Positions 41,433 through 51,699 of a stretch of DNA of 64,000 nucleotides are shown here, piece by piece (positions within the stretch are counted from its first letter, which is position 1; each line of letters starts with the position of its first letter). A model generated the notes under the pieces. That model was not told where the DNA came from and did no database searches. It saw nothing but the letters and a program-made list of their open reading frames with translations. The position numbers and the translations under genes were made by a program. The DNA is from Comamonadaceae bacterium (GTDB taxonomy: Bacteria > Pseudomonadota > Gammaproteobacteria > Burkholderiales > Burkholderiaceae_C): assembly GCA_027483665.1 (NCBI GenBank), contig JAIXUC010000012.1:19799-83798 (forward strand), given 5' to 3'.

Positions 41433-42005
41433 ATGAAGGCGAATAAATCACCAAAATCAAACCTTTCGGCCGAACAAAACAAAGCTCAAGCCGATCAAGG
41501 CACGCAGCTGTTGGCAGCAAGCACGCCTTGGCTCGGCTTTTCGGGCTTGGACCGGTTGGACCTGCGCATCTTGGACGCATTGCAGCGCGATGGTCGTATG
41601 ACCAACCTGAAGCTGGCAGACGCCGTGGCCCTGTCGCCCACCGCCGTGCTGGCGCGCGTGCAGCGGCTCACGCGCGACGGCTACATCCTGGGCTACGAGG
41701 CAAGGCTCAGTGCCGACAAACTCGGGCGCGGCATGACCGTTTTTGTAGAGGTGCTGCTCGACCACACCACGCCCAATGTGTTCGACGCCTTCAAAGCCGC
41801 TTGCCAGGCCAACGACGACATCTTGGAGTGCCACATGGTCGCCGGCGGCTTCGATTACTTGCTGAAAACCCGCATGGCCGACATGGCCGCGTACCGGCAC
41901 TTCGCGGGCCAGGTCCTCTGGCAATTGCCGGGCGTGCGTGAAACCCGGACCTATGCGGTCATGGAAGAAGTGAAAAACAGCACAAGGCTGCCACTCGGTG
42001 TCTGA
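41433..42005 (+). CDS. Lrp/AsnC-family regulator, probably of putA
   Basis: A 190-residue regulator with an N-terminal extension of about 30 residues, a winged helix-turn-helix (LDLRILDALQRDGRMTNLKL, SPTAVLARVQRLTRDGYI) and a RAM ligand-binding domain. It is divergent from putA with only 46 bases between starts, the classic layout of PutR-type proline-responsive activators. Ligand (proline) and target are inferred from position. An earlier start at 41385 would overlap the putA start codon and is rejected. Confidence 0.88.
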   Translation: MKANKSPKSNLSAEQNKAQADQGTQLLAASTPWLGFSGLDRLDLRILDALQRDGRMTNLKLADAVALSPTAVLARVQRLTRDGYILGYEARLSADKLGRGMTVFVEVLLDHTTPNVFDAFKAACQANDDILECHMVAGGFDYLLKTRMADMAAYRHFAGQVLWQLPGVRETRTYAVMEEVKNSTRLPLGV

Positions 42006-42118
42006 AACAAGGCAGGCAACGGTTGACGCCTACCCCAGAGCCAACCACCATGCAGCCAGCGCAGTTCGCCCACCCCGAGCCATCACGGTCCAACCCGACT
42101 TCCAACGGAGCAGCTCCC

Positions 42119-42769
42119 ATGACACACCTCGCCCGCCTGCCGAAGCCTGTGTTGGCTTTCCAGCCAACCACCAAGCAAGCCCACCGCACCGGGGCCGAGC
42201 GCACCCGGCGCTACCGGATGGTGCTGGCTACGGCATTTTTTCTAGTGCTGGCATGGTGCGTTGCCCCGTCAGTCGGCGCGCAAACGCTGCAACCGGGTCT
42301 GTGGGAGATCACACAGAAGATGCAGTCCAGCTCCGGGCAGATGGAGCAGCAAATGGCAGAGATGAACCGGCAACTGGCGGCCATGCCCCCTGAGCAACGC
42401 AAGATGATGGAGGCCATGATGGCGCAGAACGGCGTGGGCATGGCAAGCGGCGCTGGCGGCGCGCTGGCCATTCGCATGTGCTTCACAAAGGAAATGGTCG
42501 AGCGCAACGAATTGCCAGCCCAAGAAGGCGACTGCAAAACCACCGTGTCGCCTCGTACGGGCAACACCATGAAGATGCGCTTTGTGTGCACCAAGCCGCC
42601 ATCCAATGGCGAGGGAGAAATGACCTTCGTCAGCGCCCAGGCCTACACCTCGCGCATGACCGTCAACACCACCGCCAACGGCAAGGCAGAAAAAGTCACC
42701 ATGAACTCTGCTGGGAAATGGCTGTCGGCGAACTGCGGGTCGGTGAAACCGATCCCGCAAACGCGATGA
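42119..42769 (+). CDS. DUF3617-family secreted protein
   Basis: A 216-residue protein with a hydrophobic export segment (MVLATAFFLVLAWCVAPSVGAQ) and a mature part with the DUF3617 pattern: LQPGLWEITQKMQSS near the start, a Met/Gln-rich stretch (QMAEMNRQLAAMPPEQRKMM), and paired cysteines (MCFTKEM, GDCKTTV). Function is unknown; likely periplasmic. ATG 42119 follows GGAG; an internal ATG at 42218 would give a shorter signal peptide. The last codons and stop lie inside the first unit of a 36-bp tandem repeat. Confidence 0.75.
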   Translation: MTHLARLPKPVLAFQPTTKQAHRTGAERTRRYRMVLATAFFLVLAWCVAPSVGAQTLQPGLWEITQKMQSSSGQMEQQMAEMNRQLAAMPPEQRKMMEAMMAQNGVGMASGAGGALAIRMCFTKEMVERNELPAQEGDCKTTVSPRTGNTMKMRFVCTKPPSNGEGEMTFVSAQAYTSRMTVNTTANGKAEKVTMNSAGKWLSANCGSVKPIPQTR

Positions 42770-42846
42770 ACCTGGTCGGTGAAACCGATCCCGCAAACGC
42801 GATGAACCTGGGCGGTGAAACCGATCCCGCAAACTCGATGAACCTG
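42739..42846. repeat. Three tandem copies of a 36-bp unit
   Basis: Units at 42739-42774, 42775-42810 and 42811-42846 begin TCGGTGAAACCGATCCCGCA and end GATGAACCTGG; units 1 and 2 are identical and unit 3 differs at two or three bases. A partial fourth copy (GGCGAAGCC) may follow. Unit 1 holds the stop of the DUF3617 gene; the array fills the gap to yggS. Confidence 0.95.
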
Positions 42847-42867
42847 GGCGGCGAAGCCCCGGCCACT

Positions 42868-43563
42868 TCAGCCCCGCCGACCAAAAATGGCCGACCCCAC
42901 CCGCACCATGGTGCTGCCCTCGGCGACTGCGGCCTCCATGTCGGCGCTCATGCCCATGGACAAGGTGTCCCAGCGGGCGTTGGCTGGCAGACCGGCGGCG
43001 GCCACTTTGTCAAACAGGTGGCGGGCCGCGCGGTGAACTTGCCGCTGTTGTTGCACATCGTCCGTGGGCTCGGGGATGCTCATGAGGCCACGCAACACCA
43101 AGTTGGGCAGCACCGCCACGGCGCGCGCCAGTGGCAGCAGTTCAGCGGGTGCCACCCCCGACTTGGCAACGCCGCCATCCACGTTCACTTGAATGCATAC
43201 CTGCAAAGCAGCTCGGTCTGGCGGGCGCTGCGCGCTCAGCCGCTCGGCGATCTTCAGACGATCCAAGCTGTGCAACCAGTCAAAGCCTTCGGCCACCAGG
43301 CGGGTTTTGTTGCTTTGCACAGGGCCGATGCAATGCCACTCCAGGGGCAGGTCGGTGAGCAGCGCCATCTTGTCGACCGCCTCTTGAATGTAGTTTTCCC
43401 CAAAGGCACTCTGACCTGCCGCGAAAGCTTCGCGCACGGCTTGCGGGCCAAAGGTTTTAGACACCGCCAACAGTCGAACCGCCGTTGCGGGGCGCGCGTG
43501 GCGAACGCAGGCCTCTTGCAATGAGCCGCGAACAAGATAGAGCTTGTCGGCAATCGTCGTCAT
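42868..43563 (-). CDS. yggS: YggS-family PLP homeostasis protein
   Basis: A 231-residue single-domain alanine-racemase-fold protein that binds pyridoxal 5'-phosphate and balances its pool; it is not an amino-acid racemase. Seen: the PLP lysine in RLLAVSKTFGP, then AFGENYIQEAVDK, WHCIGPVQSNKTR and LSMGMSADMEAAVAEGSTMVRVGSAIFG. It is divergent from pilT with 38 bases between starts, its usual place beside pilT in proteobacteria. Confidence 0.95.
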   Translation of the reverse strand: MTTIADKLYLVRGSLQEACVRHARPATAVRLLAVSKTFGPQAVREAFAAGQSAFGENYIQEAVDKMALLTDLPLEWHCIGPVQSNKTRLVAEGFDWLHSLDRLKIAERLSAQRPPDRAALQVCIQVNVDGGVAKSGVAPAELLPLARAVAVLPNLVLRGLMSIPEPTDDVQQQRQVHRAARHLFDKVAAAGLPANARWDTLSMGMSADMEAAVAEGSTMVRVGSAIFGRRG

Positions 43564-43577
43564 AATTGTTCAAAGAT

Positions 43578-43589
43578 AGTAGATCTACT
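43578..43589. promoter_or_regulatory. 12-bp perfect palindrome between yggS and pilT
   Basis: AGTAGATCTACT sits in the middle of the 38-base gap between the divergent yggS and pilT starts. It could be an operator, but its length alone does not prove function. Confidence 0.3.
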
Positions 43590-43601
43590 TCAGGAAACCG
43601 C

Positions 43602-44645
43602 GTGGACATCACCCAACTGCTGGCCTTCAGCGTCAAAAACAAAGCGTCCGACCTGCACTTGTCCGCCGGCCTGCCGCCCATGATCCGGGTTCACGGCGAT
43701 GTGCGGCGCATCAACGTCGACCCACTGGACCACAAGCAGGTCCACGCCATGGTGTACGACATCATGAACGACACCCAGCGCAAGAACTACGAAGAGTTCT
43801 TGGAAGTGGACTTCTCCTTTGAGATCGACGGCTTGGCGCGTTTCCGGGTGAATGCCTTCAACCACAACCGCGGCGCTGGCGCCGTGTTCCGGACCATTCC
43901 TTCCAAGATCCTCACGCTCGAACAGCTCAACGCCCCGAAGATTTTTGGCGATTTGGCGCTCAAGCCACGCGGCATGGTGTTGGTGACGGGCCCCACCGGC
44001 TCGGGCAAATCCACCACGTTGGCAGCGATGGTGAACTTCCTCAACGAAACCGAATACGGCCACGTGCTGACCGTGGAAGACCCGATCGAGTTCGTGCACG
44101 AGTCCAAGAAGTGCCTGGTGAACCAGCGCGAAGTGGGGCCGCACACGCTGAGCTTTTCAGCTGCCTTGAGGTCTGCACTGCGCGAAGACCCGGACGCCAT
44201 TCTGGTGGGTGAAATGCGCGACTTGGAAACCATTCGCCTGGCCATGACCGCCGCAGAAACTGGCCACTTGGTGTTTGGCACGCTGCACACCTCGAGTGCT
44301 GCCAAGACCATCGACCGGATCATCGACGTGTTTCCCGCAGAAGAAAAAGAAATGGTGCGGGCCATGTTGTCGGAATCGCTGCAAGCCGTCATTTCGCAGA
44401 CGCTGTGCAAAACCAAAGACGGCCAAGGGCGCGTGGCAGCGCATGAAATCATGATCGGCACGCCGGCCATCCGCAACCTGATTCGCGAAGCCAAGGTGGC
44501 CCAGATGTACTCCTCCATCCAGACCGGCAACAGCTACGGCATGCAAACGCTGGATCAAAACCTCACCGATCTGGTTCGCCGCAACATCATCAGCGGTGCC
44601 GAGGCACGCGGCAAAGCCAAGATCCCAGAGAACTTCCCGGGCTGA
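43602..44645 (+). CDS. pilT: Type IV pilus retraction ATPase PilT
   Basis: PilT is the hexameric motor that depolymerises pili and powers twitching. The 347-residue product has Walker A GPTGSGKST, an Asp box (AILVGEMRDLETI), His box (GHLVFGTLHTSS) and the PilT-specific AIRNLIRE motif needed for retraction. The start is GTG at 43602, with AGGA upstream; it gives the standard N-terminus (VDITQLLAFSVKNKASDLHL). A cyclic-nucleotide-binding gene and pilU follow on the same strand. Confidence 0.97.
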   Translation: MDITQLLAFSVKNKASDLHLSAGLPPMIRVHGDVRRINVDPLDHKQVHAMVYDIMNDTQRKNYEEFLEVDFSFEIDGLARFRVNAFNHNRGAGAVFRTIPSKILTLEQLNAPKIFGDLALKPRGMVLVTGPTGSGKSTTLAAMVNFLNETEYGHVLTVEDPIEFVHESKKCLVNQREVGPHTLSFSAALRSALREDPDAILVGEMRDLETIRLAMTAAETGHLVFGTLHTSSAAKTIDRIIDVFPAEEKEMVRAMLSESLQAVISQTLCKTKDGQGRVAAHEIMIGTPAIRNLIREAKVAQMYSSIQTGNSYGMQTLDQNLTDLVRRNIISGAEARGKAKIPENFPG

Positions 44646-44668
44646 AACCCAAGACCAAGAGGACCGCC

Positions 44669-45316
44669 ATGGAACCAACCGTCAAAAGCGTTTTCGGACT
44701 GCTCAAACGAGGCAGCGACAAGCCAGCCGACAGCCGCAATGCTGGCGATTCCGTGTTCTTCTCGACCGCTTTCGCCGAACAAGGCGTGGATCCTTCCATG
44801 CTGGTTCCGTGGGAGGCGCGTGCTGTCGAAATTGGCGCCAAGTCGCTCAGTTCGAGTCGTGGTGTGCGCCTGTTGCAAGCGCTTTGGAAAAAAGACAAGT
44901 ACATGGCCTTGCTGGACGACAACGCGATCCAGCGGTTGGAGCGTCACTTTCGTTTTGCCACTGTTGCAGCAGACCGCGACATCATTCGGCAAGACGAGTA
45001 CGGCAACTTCATGATCGTGCTGCTCACGGGCTCTATCGCGGTGGACCGCGTGCAGCCTTGGGGTGAGCAACTGCGGCTGACAGAAGCGCGTCCGGGCGAC
45101 ATCCTGGGCGAGATGTCATTGCTGGACAGCGGTATGCGTTTTTCGCTCTGCAGTTCCTTGGCGGAGTGCGAAATTGCGGTGCTCAGTGCCGATGGAATGG
45201 ACGACATGATGAGCCAAGACCCGCTCTTGGCAGCCAGCCTGATCGCCTTGCTGGCGCGCAAGTTGTCCTTGCGTCTTCGTGTGGTCAGCGCCCGCCTCAG
45301 CGAGCGCAAGGCTTGA
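44669..45316 (+). CDS. Cyclic-nucleotide-binding-domain protein between pilT and pilU
   Basis: A 215-residue protein whose C-terminal half (about 85-205) is a cNMP-binding domain: DRDIIRQDEYGNFMIVLLTGSIAV, then PGDILGEMSLLDSGMRFSLCSS, with the GE of the phosphate-binding cassette. There is no helix-turn-helix after it, so it is not a CRP-type regulator. It starts 23 bases after pilT and ends 36 before pilU, so a role in pilus retraction control is inferred. The nucleotide bound is unknown; the cassette has Arg where CRP-type proteins bind phosphate. Confidence 0.8.
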   Translation: MEPTVKSVFGLLKRGSDKPADSRNAGDSVFFSTAFAEQGVDPSMLVPWEARAVEIGAKSLSSSRGVRLLQALWKKDKYMALLDDNAIQRLERHFRFATVAADRDIIRQDEYGNFMIVLLTGSIAVDRVQPWGEQLRLTEARPGDILGEMSLLDSGMRFSLCSSLAECEIAVLSADGMDDMMSQDPLLAASLIALLARKLSLRLRVVSARLSERKA

Positions 45317-45352
45317 CCGTTTACCCCCTGAGCTGCACCGAGGTACCCAAAC

Positions 45353-46489
45353 ATGGAACGCGATCAGGCCAGTAAATTCATCAACGACTTGCTTCGGCTG
45401 CTGGTCAGCCGAAACGGCAGCGACCTGTTCATCACCTCCGAGTTTCCGCCAGCGATGAAGGTCGATGGCAAAGTCACCAAGGTGTCGCCGCAGGCCCTCA
45501 CGCAGGCCCACACCATGGCGCTGGCGAGGTCCATCATGAGCGACCGCCAAGCCGCCGAGTTCGAGCGCACGAAGGAATGCAATTTCGCCATCTCGCCCAT
45601 GGGCGTGGGGCGCTTTCGGGTGAACGCCTTTGTGCAGCAAGGCAAGGTCGGCATGGTGATGCGGGTGATCCCGGCCACGCTGCCCACCATCGACGGGCTG
45701 GGCGTGCCGCAAGTCCTGAAAGAAGTGACCATGGCCAAGCGCGGGCTGTGCATCTTGGTGGGCGCTACCGGCTCGGGCAAGTCCACCACGCTGGCGGCGA
45801 TGGTCGACTGGCGCAACGAAAACTCTTACGGCCACATCATCACCATCGAAGACCCGGTGGAGTTCGTGCACCCGCACAAGAACTGCGTGGTCACGCAGCG
45901 CGAAGTGGGCTTGGACACCGACTCTTGGGAAGCGGCGCTGAAGAACACGCTGCGCCAGGCGCCTGATGTCATCTTGATGGGCGAGGTACGCGACCGCGAA
46001 ACCATGGAGCACGCCGTGGCTTTCGCAGAAACCGGCCACTTGTGCTTTGCCACGCTGCACGCCAACAGCGCCAACCAGGCGCTGGACCGCATCATCAACT
46101 TCTTCCCGGAAGAGCGGCGCGCACAGTTGCTGATGGACCTGTCCTTGAACCTCAAGGCCATGATTTCTCAACGCCTGATCCCCAAGCAAGACGGCAAAGG
46201 CCGCTCGGCTGCGGTGGAGATCATGCTCAACACGCCGCTCATTTCCGACCTCATCTTCAAAGGCGAAGTCTCCGAGATCAAAGAGATCATGAAGAAAAGC
46301 CGCAACCTCGGTATGCAGACCTTCGACCAAGCCCTGTTCGATGCCTTCGAGAGCGGCGTCATCTCTTACGAAGACGCGCTGCGCAACGCCGATTCCGTCA
46401 ACGACCTGCGCTTGCAGATCAAACTCAACAGCCAGCGCGCCAAGACACAAGACCTGTCGTCGGGCACGGAACATCTCGCCATTGTCTAG
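45353..46489 (+). CDS. pilU: PilT-like retraction ATPase PilU
   Basis: PilU is a PilT paralogue that helps PilT retract pili. The 378-residue product has Walker A GATGSGKST, the Asp box (DVILMGEVRDRETM) and His box (GHLCFATLHANS). In place of PilT's AIRNLIRE it has LISDLIFKGEVSEI, typical of PilU. The C-terminal tail is about 30 residues longer than PilT. Its TAG stop (46487-46489) coincides with the left end of a MITE-like element. Confidence 0.96.
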   Translation: MERDQASKFINDLLRLLVSRNGSDLFITSEFPPAMKVDGKVTKVSPQALTQAHTMALARSIMSDRQAAEFERTKECNFAISPMGVGRFRVNAFVQQGKVGMVMRVIPATLPTIDGLGVPQVLKEVTMAKRGLCILVGATGSGKSTTLAAMVDWRNENSYGHIITIEDPVEFVHPHKNCVVTQREVGLDTDSWEAALKNTLRQAPDVILMGEVRDRETMEHAVAFAETGHLCFATLHANSANQALDRIINFFPEERRAQLLMDLSLNLKAMISQRLIPKQDGKGRSAAVEIMLNTPLISDLIFKGEVSEIKEIMKKSRNLGMQTFDQALFDAFESGVISYEDALRNADSVNDLRLQIKLNSQRAKTQDLSSGTEHLAIV

Positions 46490-46755
46490 GGCCTGTTCAC
46501 ACTGTTTGTTCAAATGCGAACGTGGCAGGCGGTGTGTCAATCCAGGCGCGCGACGACGGCCAGACTGGGCGTCTGGCCTAGGAGTGCAACGCCGAGTGGC
46601 GCAGTGCCTGCCCCGTTCCCTCCGGGTTGCGGCCAAAAAGGCCATGCGCCGCGTTGCAAAGCCGCGCCGGGCAGGGAGCCCGTCTGCGTTTTGCGCCTTG
46701 CGCATGACCTTTTTGTTCCGCAACGCATCTTGAAAAACAGTGTGAACAGGCCCTA
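46487..46755. mobile_element. MITE-like palindromic element with 21-bp terminal inverted repeats
   Basis: TAGGGCCTGTTCACACTGTTT at 46487-46507 is the exact reverse complement of 46735-46755; with one-base gaps the likeness continues inward for about 15 more bases (TTCAAATGCG / TTCAAGATGCG). The 269-base element has no gene and holds two inner hairpins: GGCCAGAC/GTCTGGCC at 46558-46578 and GGCC-AAAAA-GGCC at 46631-46643. If the flanking TA is a target duplication, the element proper is GGGCC...GGCCC, the pattern of IS630/Tc1-type MITEs. It lies between pilU and the next gene. Confidence 0.8.
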
Positions 46756-46760
46756 ACCCC

Positions 46761-47675
46761 ATGAGCATCACCAAACCCAAAACGTACGAACCCACACCAC
46801 CGCGCACCTTGGCCTTTTTGGGCATGGGTGTGATGGGCGCGCCCATGGCCGCCCACCTGGTGTTGGCCGGGCACCGCGTGACCGCCTACAACCGCACACA
46901 GGCCAAAGCCGAAGCCTGGGCCCGTGAAGTTGAAGACAGTGGCAAAGCCTGTTGGGCGGCCACGCCAGCCCAAGCGGCGCAAGGCGCTGACATCGTCTTT
47001 TGCTGTGTCGGCAACGACGACGACTTGCGCTCGGTGGTGCTGGGCGAGCAAGGCGCGCTGGCTGGCATGAAGCCAGGGACCATCTTTGTCGACCACACCA
47101 CGGCGTCTGCCGATGTGGCGCGCGAGTTACACGCTGCTGCTGCAAATGTGGGCGTGGCCTTCGTGGACGCGCCGGTCTCAGGCGGCCAGGCGGGCGCGCA
47201 AAACGGCTTGCTCACGGTGATGTGCGGTGGCGAGCAAACTGCATTCGAGTCGGTCAAGCCTGTGGCGATGGCCTTTTCTCGGGCGTTCACCCTGATGGGC
47301 GGCCCGGGTGCTGGGCAACTGACCAAGATGGTCAATCAGATTTGTATCGCGGGCTTGGTGCAAGGCTTGAGCGAAGCGGTGGCTTTTGGCGAACGCGCCG
47401 GGCTCGACATGAACCAAGTGCTGGATGTCATCGGCAAGGGCGCAGCGCAAAGCTGGCAAATGGACAACCGCGGCAAAACCATGGTGGCCGACCAATTCGA
47501 CTTTGGCTTCGCGGTCGATTGGATGCGCAAGGACTTGGGGCTGGTGCTGGACGAGGCGCGCAAAAACGGCGCTCGGCTGCCAGTGACTGCGCTGGTCGAC
47601 CAGTTTTATGCCGACGTGCAGCGCATGGGCGGCCAGCGCTGGGACACTTCCAGCCTGATCAAACGCTTGCGCTGA
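46761..47675 (+). CDS. NAD(P)-dependent beta-hydroxyacid dehydrogenase
   Basis: A 304-residue member of the 3-hydroxyisobutyrate / tartronate semialdehyde reductase family. Seen: the Rossmann motif AFLGMGVMGAPMAAHLV, substrate motif DAPVSGGQAGAQNG, and catalytic Lys in GAGQLTKMVNQ. The substrate cannot be read from sequence. ATG 46761 lies only 5 bases after the MITE-like element, so its upstream region, including any Shine-Dalgarno site (a weak CAGG), is supplied by the element. It converges on dolP. Confidence 0.88.
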   Translation: MSITKPKTYEPTPPRTLAFLGMGVMGAPMAAHLVLAGHRVTAYNRTQAKAEAWAREVEDSGKACWAATPAQAAQGADIVFCCVGNDDDLRSVVLGEQGALAGMKPGTIFVDHTTASADVARELHAAAANVGVAFVDAPVSGGQAGAQNGLLTVMCGGEQTAFESVKPVAMAFSRAFTLMGGPGAGQLTKMVNQICIAGLVQGLSEAVAFGERAGLDMNQVLDVIGKGAAQSWQMDNRGKTMVADQFDFGFAVDWMRKDLGLVLDEARKNGARLPVTALVDQFYADVQRMGGQRWDTSSLIKRLR

Positions 47676-47708
47676 AGCGCGGCACCGCGCTGCGCGAGCG
47701 GACCGCGC

Positions 47709-49236
<1,528 letters not shown>

Positions 49237-50958
49237 ATGAGCAACTTGTTCCAACTGAGCATCGCACCCCGCCTCGGTTTGGCCTTCGGCGTGCTGCTGC
49301 TCACCACTGCTGCCGTGGTGCTGTTCGGCATCTCGCGCATGTCGAACTTGAACCAGTCGCTGACGCTGATCGGCGAAGACCGTGTGCCCAAAGTAGAGCA
49401 AGTGGTGACCATCGTCGAGCACACCAACCTGATCGCCCGCGAGTTGCGAAACGCCTTGATCTTCGACGACCCGGCCAAGGTGGGTGCTTCACTCGAGATC
49501 GCTGCCAAGGCCCACGACGACACCAGCAGGGCGATCGAGTCGCTCGCGCCAACCCTCGTGAGCGAGGAAGGCAAGAAGCGCTTGGCCCTCATGACGCTGA
49601 CGCGCAGCCCGTTCGTGCTGGCGCAGGCGCAGTTCACCGAACTTGTGCGCGCCGGCAAGTCAGTAGAGGCCACAGGTTTTCTGGGCGACAGCCTTCGCCC
49701 TGCGCAGCTGGCCTACCTGGCGACTCTCAAGGACATACAGGACTATCAGTTCCGTCTGGTGGACGATGCTGTCAAGGCCGGTCAGGCCGAAATGCTCTTC
49801 AGCCGGTCCGTGATGTTCGGCCTGCTGGCCGCGATGGTGCTGGTCTCCGCTGCATGCGGCTGGTTGATTGCGCGCTCGATCGTCACGCCGCTGCAGCGCG
49901 CCGTGGTCAGCACCGGCCGAATCGCCGAGGGCGACCTGCGCGAGGTGCTGCAGGCCGAAGGGCGCGACGAGACCGCCGAGCTGCTGCGCGCCGTGGGCCG
50001 CATGCAAGACTCGCTGCGCACGGTGGTTGGCCAGGTGCGCAGCGGCGTCGACTCCATCACCACCGCCAGCGCGGAGATCGCCGCAGGCAACCTCGACCTC
50101 TCCCAGCGCACCGAAGAGCAGGCCAGCAGCCTCCAACAGACGGCGGCGGCGATGGAGCAGTTGACCGGCACCGTGGCGCAAAGCGCCGACAAAGCGCGCC
50201 AGGCCAATCAGTTGGCACAAGCCGCCAGCTCTGCTGCCAGCAACGGCGGCGAGGTGGTGCGCGAGGTGGTGGGCACGATGGAGCAGATCAGCGCCAGTTC
50301 CAAGCGCATCAGCGAGATCATCGGCACCATCGACGGCATTGCGTTCCAGACCAACATCCTGGCACTGAACGCTGCCGTCGAAGCGGCACGTGCCGGTGAA
50401 CAGGGCCGAGGTTTCGCCGTGGTGGCCACGGAGGTACGTACCTTGGCCCAGCGCAGCGCGAATGCGGCCAAGGAGATCAAGACCCTGATCGCCGACAGCA
50501 CCGAAAAGGTGGATGCCGGGGGCCGCCAGGCAGGCCGGGCTGGCATGGCGATGGACGACATCGTCAACCAGGTTCGGCGCGTCACCGACCTGGTGGCCGA
50601 GATCAGCAGCGCCGCGGTCGAGCAGAGCTCGGGCATCGGCCAGGTCAATCAGGCTGTGGCACAGATGGACCAAGTGACGCAGCAGAACGCCGCACTGGTC
50701 GAAGAGAGTGCGGCCGCCGCGCAGAGCCTGAGCGCGCAAGCGCAGGATCTCAGCAACGTCGTGGCGGTGTTCAAGATGGATGCTTCTGCGGTTGCTTCGA
50801 CTGGTAGCGCGCCAGCGGCTGCCGCGCTGGAGCCTTGGGGCACTGACAGGCGTAGCCCGGGCTACGCCCAGAACGTCAAGCGTCCTGCGTTCAGTGCCAG
50901 GCCTGCAGGCCCAAAAAGCACCGCTCTAACCGTTGCTGGAATTGCGGCGGCCTCGTGA
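49237..50958 (+). CDS. Methyl-accepting chemotaxis protein
   Basis: A 573-residue transmembrane receptor. Seen: membrane helices near 13-35 ([20 protein letters not shown]) and 190-212 ([20 protein letters not shown]), a four-helix-type periplasmic domain ([15 protein letters not shown]), HAMP, and the signalling hairpin ([20 protein letters not shown]). The C-terminal 60 residues are a linker with no CheR pentapeptide. The signalling half closely resembles the receptor at 9.5-11 kb. A strong AAGGAG precedes ATG 49237. First gene of a three-gene insert between diaA and yraN. Confidence 0.94.
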   Translation: MSNLFQLSIAPRLGLAFGVLLLTTAAVVLFGISRMSNLNQSLTLIGEDRVPKVEQVVTIVEHTNLIARELRNALIFDDPAKVGASLEIAAKAHDDTSRAIESLAPTLVSEEGKKRLALMTLTRSPFVLAQAQFTELVRAGKSVEATGFLGDSLRPAQLAYLATLKDIQDYQFRLVDDAVKAGQAEMLFSRSVMFGLLAAMVLVSAACGWLIARSIVTPLQRAVVSTGRIAEGDLREVLQAEGRDETAELLRAVGRMQDSLRTVVGQVRSGVDSITTASAEIAAGNLDLSQRTEEQASSLQQTAAAMEQLTGTVAQSADKARQANQLAQAASSAASNGGEVVREVVGTMEQISASSKRISEIIGTIDGIAFQTNILALNAAVEAARAGEQGRGFAVVATEVRTLAQRSANAAKEIKTLIADSTEKVDAGGRQAGRAGMAMDDIVNQVRRVTDLVAEISSAAVEQSSGIGQVNQAVAQMDQVTQQNAALVEESAAAAQSLSAQAQDLSNVVAVFKMDASAVASTGSAPAAAALEPWGTDRRSPGYAQNVKRPAFSARPAGPKSTALTVAGIAAAS

Positions 50959-51069
50959 GCCCGCAGGGGCACTGGCTCCCGGGACAGCTTCTGCTGGGGC
51001 GATGTGCTCAAGTGACAGCACTCACCTGAATCAGCCCGTCCGCGACGCTAAAGTAAGGCCGTACCCAAC

Positions 51070-51699
51070 ATGCCCCATACCTTGTACATCACCCCCGGCT
51101 CGGGCAACAGTTTCAAGCCAGCTCTGGTGCTTCGCCAGACTGGGCGCGCCTGCACCTTCATCGCGCTGGACGTTCTCGCCGGACAGACCCGACAGGCCGA
51201 CTTCCTGGGGATCAACCCCCGAGGCCAGGTGCCCTATCTGGTGTGTGACGACGGTCGCAGCGTCGGCGAATCCAACGCAATCGCATGGCTACTGGCCGAA
51301 GGCTCTTCACTGATGCCGTCTGACCCCGTGGCGCGCGCCCAAGCCGTGCAATGGATGATCTTCGAGCAGACCGCGCTGGAGCCGTTCATCTCGCTGGCGC
51401 GGTTCTACACCCTCGTCATGCCAGCGCTGCGTGCCGCGCACGAGGCCGACCTGCCACGCTGGCTGGAAGCTGGCGAGCGTGGCCTGGCCCTGCTTGACCG
51501 GCACTTGGCCGGCCGCGCGTTCATCACTGACCACGGCTACAGCGTGGCCGACATCGCTGTCTACGGCTACACCCACCTGGCTGGGGAAGGCGGCTTCAAC
51601 CTTGCAGCCTATCCTGCCGTGCAAGCTTGGCTGCAGCGTGTGGCTGCCGCGCCTGGCTATGCCGACATCCACACCCTGCTTGCTGGGAGACCGGCGTGA
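51070..51699 (+). CDS. Glutathione S-transferase family protein
   Basis: A 209-residue GST: an N-terminal thioredoxin-like domain (LYITPGSGNSFKPALVLRQTG, NPRGQVPYLVCDDG, VGESNAIAWLLAEG) and an all-helical C-terminal domain (FITDHGYSVADIAVYGYTH). Its substrate is unknown. The stop overlaps the GTG start of the GGDEF-EAL gene as GTGA, so the two are translationally coupled, an unusual pairing. It lies 111 bases after the chemoreceptor gene. Confidence 0.88.
   Translation: MPHTLYITPGSGNSFKPALVLRQTGRACTFIALDVLAGQTRQADFLGINPRGQVPYLVCDDGRSVGESNAIAWLLAEGSSLMPSDPVARAQAVQWMIFEQTALEPFISLARFYTLVMPALRAAHEADLPRWLEAGERGLALLDRHLAGRAFITDHGYSVADIAVYGYTHLAGEGGFNLAAYPAVQAWLQRVAAAPGYADIHTLLAGRPA

Noticed and set aside
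42739..42846. Possible CRISPR array
   Set aside because: The 36-base units are directly joined with no spacers, and no cas genes are present.
42696..42884. Minus-strand frame with a repeated 12-residue peptide
   Set aside because: It only reflects the 36-bp DNA repeat and has no ribosome binding site or family likeness.
46514..46756. Small open frames inside the MITE-like element
   Set aside because: They lie wholly within a palindromic non-coding element and have no family-like sequence.
45116..46846. 576-codon open frame antisense to pilU
   Set aside because: It runs antisense through the well-supported pilU and across the MITE-like element; its translation is His/Gln-rich as in mirrored frames.
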